Shown here: positions 31,288-35,002 of the stretch, piece by piece | Numbering within the stretch: the first letter of the stretch is position 1 | Layout of the letters: each line of letters begins with the position of its first letter | Assembly (NCBI GenBank): GCA_035646395.1 | Contig: DASRPK010000010.1 | Span: forward strand, 1 to 35,002 | Length of the DNA stretch: 35,002 nt | Direction: 5' to 3' | From: JABWBJ01 sp035646395 | GTDB taxonomy: Bacteria > Gemmatimonadota > Gemmatimonadetes > Gemmatimonadales > Gemmatimonadaceae | Made by a program: the position numbers and the translations under genes | The notes under the pieces: model-generated | What the model saw: only the letters and a program-made list of their open reading frames with translations | Told to the model about the DNA's origin: nothing | The model's database searches: none

Positions 31288-32247
31288 GTGAGCGAATTCA
31301 TTCTTCGTGATGCGAAGGGGTGGTTGTTTGTCGCCCTCGCCGCGTTCACCGTCTACTATCTCATCGCGTTGGTACGCGTCGTGCTCGCGTCCCGGCGTGA
31401 GGGGCTGGTTGTGGCTGCGGGCGGCGGCACTGAGAGAAGCGCCACGTTGTCAGACGCCGCCGTCACGCCCGGCCGGTTCACGACCGGGTTCGTCACCAAC
31501 TTTTTCGACACGCTCGGCATCGGCTCCTTTGCCACGACGACGTCGATCTATCGCTTCTTCCGCATGGTGCCTGACGAGTGGATCCCGGGCACCCTCAACG
31601 TGGGGCACACCATCAACGCCATCGCCCAGGCGTACATCTACACCCGCATCGTGCCGGTCGAGGCGACCACGCTCATCTCGATGATCCTGGCCGCGGTCCT
31701 CGGTGCGTGGCTGGGTGCGGGTGTCGTCGCTGGATGGCAGCGACAACGCATCCAGTGGGGGATGGGACTCTGCCTGCTGGGCGCCGCGACCCTCATGCTC
31801 CTCTCGCAAACCGGGTTTCTGCCGGCGGGCGGAGAATTGCTGGGCGTGACAGGCGTCAAGCTGGGCATCGCCGTCGTCGCGAACTTTGCGCTGGGCGCGT
31901 TGATGACGCTTGGCATCGGCCTGTACGCGCCGTGCCTGATCCTGGTCAGCCTGCTCGGCATGAATCCGACGTCGGGATTCCCGATCATGATGGGATCCTG
32001 CGCGTTCCTGATGCCGATCGCCAGCGCACGGTTCATCGAAAAGCGGGCCTTTCACCTGGGAGCGGCGTTAGGCCTGATGATCGGTGGCTTGCCTGCTGTA
32101 TTCATCGCCGCGTTCCTGGTGAAATCGCTCAACCTCGCCACCGTGCGCTGGCTGGTCATCGTCGTGGTGGTATACACAGCGACGACCATGCTGCTGGCGG
32201 CCCGGCGCGAGGGGGCAGTGGGTCGCGTCCCCGATCCGGGGCGGTAG
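31288..32247 (+). CDS. TauE/SafE (TSUP) family permease
   Basis: A 319-residue polytopic membrane protein. The signature region is TGFVTNFFDTLGIGSFATTTSIYRF (about 65-90), followed by a second matching half around LGIGLYAPCLILVSLLGMNPTSGFPIMMGSCAF. It is of the longer TSUP type and distinct from the copy at 39-866. The start is a GTG at 31288. It is divergent from the cytochrome-oxidase operon; the 161-bp gap must hold both promoters, but I see no clear one. The substrate is unknown, with sulfite or organic acids as the main options. Confidence 0.88.
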   Translation: MSEFILRDAKGWLFVALAAFTVYYLIALVRVVLASRREGLVVAAGGGTERSATLSDAAVTPGRFTTGFVTNFFDTLGIGSFATTTSIYRFFRMVPDEWIPGTLNVGHTINAIAQAYIYTRIVPVEATTLISMILAAVLGAWLGAGVVAGWQRQRIQWGMGLCLLGAATLMLLSQTGFLPAGGELLGVTGVKLGIAVVANFALGALMTLGIGLYAPCLILVSLLGMNPTSGFPIMMGSCAFLMPIASARFIEKRAFHLGAALGLMIGGLPAVFIAAFLVKSLNLATVRWLVIVVVVYTATTMLLAARREGAVGRVPDPGR

Positions 32248-32336
32248 CGTCGCTCATTCTGCCGTCACGACGCGGTGGTGCTCCGAGTGTCGGCGATTCG
32301 CGGTGAGCAGTATGTTGGACCCCTCACTCCTGTCGA

Positions 32337-32996
32337 ATGCCGTTCATCGATTCCCTGAAGCGTTATCCCTCGGCAGGCCTGCTGGCGGTTCAGCTATTGG
32401 GTCTTCTGCTGTATCCGCTGATGGAAACATTTCCCAGCGGACGAACGCTCTTTCAGGCGTTCGGTCTGGTGGTACTCGGCGCCGCGTTGTTTGTCGTACG
32501 GCGAAGTCCATGGCTCAGCTGGATTGGCCTGCTGCTCGCGATGCCGGTAATCGTACTCTCGCTAATTTCCGCGATTGCTCCTCGTCCGGATCTGGTGGTG
32601 CTGACGGCTGCGTTGGAGGCCGTGTTTTACTTCTACGCAACCGGAAGCCTGATCGCGTACATGTTGCAGGATGCTGATGCCACTACCGATGAGCTGATCG
32701 CCGCCGGCGCTACGTTCACCCTCTTGGCGTGGGCCTTCGCCTACGTGTTTGTGGTGTGCCAGGCGTTGCTTCCCGGGAGCTTCGTCCTGGCGGGAGGTCA
32801 GGCGGCCGAAACGTGGATGGAGCTGCTGTTTCTGAGCGTGTCAGTTCTGTCGAGCGTCGGCCTCAGCGACATCGTACCATCCACGCCCATGGCGCGGGCC
32901 ATTATTGCATTGGAATCGTTCGTCGGCGTGCTGTACATCGCGCTGGTCGTGTCGCGCCTGATTGCCCTGTCTACGCACAAAAAGGAACACAGATAG
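32337..32996 (+). CDS. Membrane protein resembling a two-helix-pore ion channel
   Basis: A 219-residue membrane protein with about six hydrophobic segments. The last part, ETWMELLFLSVSVLSSVGLSDIVPSTPMARAI followed by a long hydrophobic helix, has the layout of an Ion_trans_2 pore (pore helix, filter, outer wall, inner helix). The filter, however, reads S-S-V-G-L-S-D (172-178), where K+ channels have T-V-G-Y-G-D. No regulatory RCK domain is present. The ATG at 32337 fits. It is 89 bp after the TauE/SafE permease and convergent with the ADOP permease. Ion preference, if it is a channel, is unknown. Confidence 0.72.
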   Translation: MPFIDSLKRYPSAGLLAVQLLGLLLYPLMETFPSGRTLFQAFGLVVLGAALFVVRRSPWLSWIGLLLAMPVIVLSLISAIAPRPDLVVLTAALEAVFYFYATGSLIAYMLQDADATTDELIAAGATFTLLAWAFAYVFVVCQALLPGSFVLAGGQAAETWMELLFLSVSVLSSVGLSDIVPSTPMARAIIALESFVGVLYIALVVSRLIALSTHKKEHR

Positions 32997-33028
32997 AGGG
33001 GAGTCCGAACGCGACACGACAGGAGTGG

Positions 33029-35002
33029 CTACTCCTGGCGCAATGCTACCATTGGGCTGACGCGCGCGGCACGACGACCGGGCACCCAACTTGCCAGCAG
33101 CGCCGCTCCGAGCAACACGGACGCGGCAGCGCCGAGTGCAATGGGATCGCTTCCCGAGACGCCAAAGAGCAGCCCCTCGAGCAATCGTGTTACCGCGATC
33201 GCACCGGCGACTCCCAGGGCGACGCCGATGCCGCCGACCCGCAATCCCTGGCCGACGATCATGCTGAGCACGTTGCCCTGGGTCGAGCCTAACGCGATGC
33301 GGATCCCGATCTCCCGCGTCCGTTGTGCCACACCGTACGCCGTCACGCCATAGATTCCGATCAACGCCAGCAGCAGCGCCACCCCCCCCAGCGCCGATGC
33401 GACGACCAGCGCCACGCGTTGTGGGAACAATCCGACCGCCACCATCTCAGTCAGCGGTTGCGAGTCCAGGATGGGCAGCGCGGGATCGAGGTCCGTCAAC
33501 ATCCGACGGACCGGCAGCGCCATCGACGTCGCGCTTGCGGAGCGAACAAACAACGACACCCGTTCGGCGTATGTCTGCGCGAGCGGGACGTAGACGAACC
33601 CTGGTGGTGTTTCACCGAGTGAGCGGTGCTTCACGTACCGCGCCACGCCGATCACCGTAACGACCAGGTCTCCATTCCGGAACGTCTTCCCGACGGCTTG
33701 CTCACCGGGCCAGATGGACGACGCCAGGACTTCGTCGATGATCGCGACGCGCGGCGCACTGCCGCGATCGGCGTCCGTGAATCCACGGCCACTCACCAGC
33801 GGGATCCGCATCACGTCGAAGTATGCCGGCGTCACGATATTCCATGACGGATCCCAGCTGTCGTTAGGGCCCGGCGCTGGGCGTCCCTCGACCAGCACGC
33901 CGCCGAGTCCCATGCTGCTTCCCCCGAGCGGAACCATGCGGCTCAACGCAGCGGCCTGTACGCCGGGGATCGCTGCCGCTCCAGCGAGGATGCGATCGGC
34001 AAACTGCAACCCCGTCTCCTCGGTGTGATTGACGAGGCCGAAGTTCATGGTCGCCACGTGAATACCACGAGGATCGAAGCCGGGATCGATGCCCTTGGCG
34101 CGCACCAGGGCGCGCCCGAACAAGCCGGCCACCACGAGCAGCAGCATGGAGAAGGCCACCTGCATAACGAGCAGGGTGCTGCGCAGGCGCTGCCGCCGCG
34201 GACTGCCACCGACGTCGCTGCGGAGCTCCGGTGCGAGAGAGGGTCGCGTGCTTTGCAGCGCGGGGGCGAGTCCGGCGACGATGCCCACAGCCACGGCGAT
34301 GGCCAGCGCGAACAGCACGACACGCCAGTCGATCGAAGGCGCAAACGCAACCTGGAACGGCAGGCGCGGCAGGAGCGCCATCAACCCCATCACGACCCAT
34401 CGCGCCAGCACGGCACCCAATACGCCGGCCGCCGCAAACAGGACCGCACTTTCCGTGACGAGCTGCCTGATGAGCCGGGCGCGAGACGCACCAATCGCCA
34501 GCCGGACGGCAATCTCGCGGCGTCGTGCTGCCGAACGCGCGAGGAGCATGCCGGCGACGTTCGTGCCACCGATCACGAGCACGAGCGCGGTGAGGACGAA
34601 GAGGAACGTCATGAACAGCCCGACGATACGTCGCAGATCGCCCGGAATGAGCGAGAGCGGGAGTACCCGAATGCCCTGCGTTTCATACGCCTGTGGATAT
34701 TCCTTGGCCAGCTGCGCCAGAATGGTGGCCAGGTCCACTTGCGCCTGGTTCACGCCGACGTCCGGCTTGAGGCGACCGATTGCCATCATCCACGCCGCGC
34801 CACGCGACTCGGTAAACAGCTCCACCGATGTGCCTAACCACGGAGATGCCATCATCGGGACCCACATGTCGGGAACAGTGATGCTCGAACCCTGGAATTC
34901 CGGGCTTGCGACGCCTACCACGGTGAACGGAACGCCATTCAACACGATGGCGCGTGTAACGAGTGATGAATCGCTGTTGAAGCGTTCCTTCCAGAAGCGG
35001 TG
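33029..35002 (-). CDS. ADOP-type ABC transporter permease (MacB_PCD and FtsX domains), 5' part missing
   Basis: The frame is open to the right edge of the window and the N-terminus lies beyond it; the visible part is 657 residues. The first visible residues (HRFWKERF, then VLNGVPFTVVGVASPEF) are from the MacB periplasmic core domain. A first FtsX domain has IVGLFMTFLFVLTALVLVIGGTNVAGMLLARSAARRREIAVRLAIGASR. A second core domain follows, then a final FtsX domain (QRTREIGIRIALGSTQGNVL) and the usual ending SPMVALRQE. Such large permeases are abundant in Acidobacteriota and Gemmatimonadota and work with a separate ATPase. No ATPase gene is visible here. The role is unknown. Confidence 0.93.
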   Translation of the reverse strand, partial: HRFWKERFNSDSSLVTRAIVLNGVPFTVVGVASPEFQGSSITVPDMWVPMMASPWLGTSVELFTESRGAAWMMAIGRLKPDVGVNQAQVDLATILAQLAKEYPQAYETQGIRVLPLSLIPGDLRRIVGLFMTFLFVLTALVLVIGGTNVAGMLLARSAARRREIAVRLAIGASRARLIRQLVTESAVLFAAAGVLGAVLARWVVMGLMALLPRLPFQVAFAPSIDWRVVLFALAIAVAVGIVAGLAPALQSTRPSLAPELRSDVGGSPRRQRLRSTLLVMQVAFSMLLLVVAGLFGRALVRAKGIDPGFDPRGIHVATMNFGLVNHTEETGLQFADRILAGAAAIPGVQAAALSRMVPLGGSSMGLGGVLVEGRPAPGPNDSWDPSWNIVTPAYFDVMRIPLVSGRGFTDADRGSAPRVAIIDEVLASSIWPGEQAVGKTFRNGDLVVTVIGVARYVKHRSLGETPPGFVYVPLAQTYAERVSLFVRSASATSMALPVRRMLTDLDPALPILDSQPLTEMVAVGLFPQRVALVVASALGGVALLLALIGIYGVTAYGVAQRTREIGIRIALGSTQGNVLSMIVGQGLRVGGIGVALGVAGAIAVTRLLEGLLFGVSGSDPIALGAAASVLLGAALLASWVPGRRAARVSPMVALRQE

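Larger units (their letters stand above)
2433..33868. repeat. Dispersed octamer GCCTAACG/CGTTAGGC (21 copies) and its core CCTAACG (27 copies)
   Basis: CGTTAGGC starts at 2433, 2771, 4556, 8124, 13225, 16414, 23868, 29519 and 32066. GCCTAACG starts at 6302, 8662, 10985, 17153, 18374, 19318, 20571, 21185, 25757, 25841, 27357 and 33287. Core-only copies start at 15044, 22754, 26133, 27937, 30092 and 33862. Only 15044 is outside a gene. In coding frame the 21 octamers read TTA-GGC (Leu-Gly) 14 times, CCT-AAC (Pro-Asn) 5 times and CTA-ACG (Leu-Thr) twice. Counted by eye, so a copy may have been missed. Confidence 0.85.

Overview
The window is high-GC bacterial chromosome, tightly packed (about 30 genes, nearly all gaps under 200 bp, many ATGA-type overlaps), with no prophage, rRNA or tRNA. 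Several gene types point to Gemmatimonadota or a close relative such as Acidobacteriota: an ADOP-type MacB/FtsX permease, a Ser/Thr kinase fused to a TolB-like propeller, a reaction-centre-type dihaem cytochrome c, and a short RpoD-family sigma factor without region 1.1. The taxon is an inference; no marker gene settles it.

Layout, left to right. 39-3086: a TauE/SafE permease (-), citrate synthase gltA (+), and a short mutY (-) that ends an operon. 3104-7566 (-): homoserine dehydrogenase, threonine synthase, a CysO-type sulfur carrier, a MoeZ-type E1-rhodanese fusion that activates such carriers, and a NiCoT-like metal permease. 7876-9153 (-): a VWA protein, divergent from an MFS exporter (9321-10547, +). 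10544-18904 (-): one long run of closely spaced genes, glcD-glcE-glcF, a HAD-family protein, ygfZ, an AAA ATPase of the MoxR/Mg-chelatase type, a GNAT enzyme and a cytidylate-kinase-like protein. The AAA ATPase and the VWA protein look like a functional pair. 19027-19920 (-): sigma factor with a good promoter. 20148-22062 (-): cobalamin adenosyltransferase, aroB, a small membrane protein. 22218-23243 (+): thioredoxin-reductase-like ferredoxin-NADP reductase. 23248-24022: a RAYT (REP-associated) transposase between two identically built 57-bp repeat blocks. 24050-31126 (-): cytochrome c, multicopper oxidase, SDR, dicarboxylate symporter, protein kinase. 31288-32996 (+): second TauE/SafE permease and a channel-like protein. 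33029-35002 (-): ADOP permease cut by the window edge.

Two sequence-level signals are not explained by the genes. First, boundaries between transcription units repeatedly carry short tandem arrays with a period of 7 nt (8 in one, 11 beside the transposase). The unit differs from locus to locus, inverted copies usually face it, and the array often starts at the stop codon of the neighbouring gene. Second, the octamer GCCTAACG/CGTTAGGC occurs 21 times and its core CCTAACG 27 times, in both orientations, almost always inside genes, where it usually forces the AT-rich Leu codon TTA (TTA-GGC). These are the best candidates for undescribed biology. Other points worth a look are a HAD protein with both catalytic Asp replaced by Glu beside glcDEF, a multicopper oxidase with permuted copper motifs, and a channel with an altered selectivity filter.
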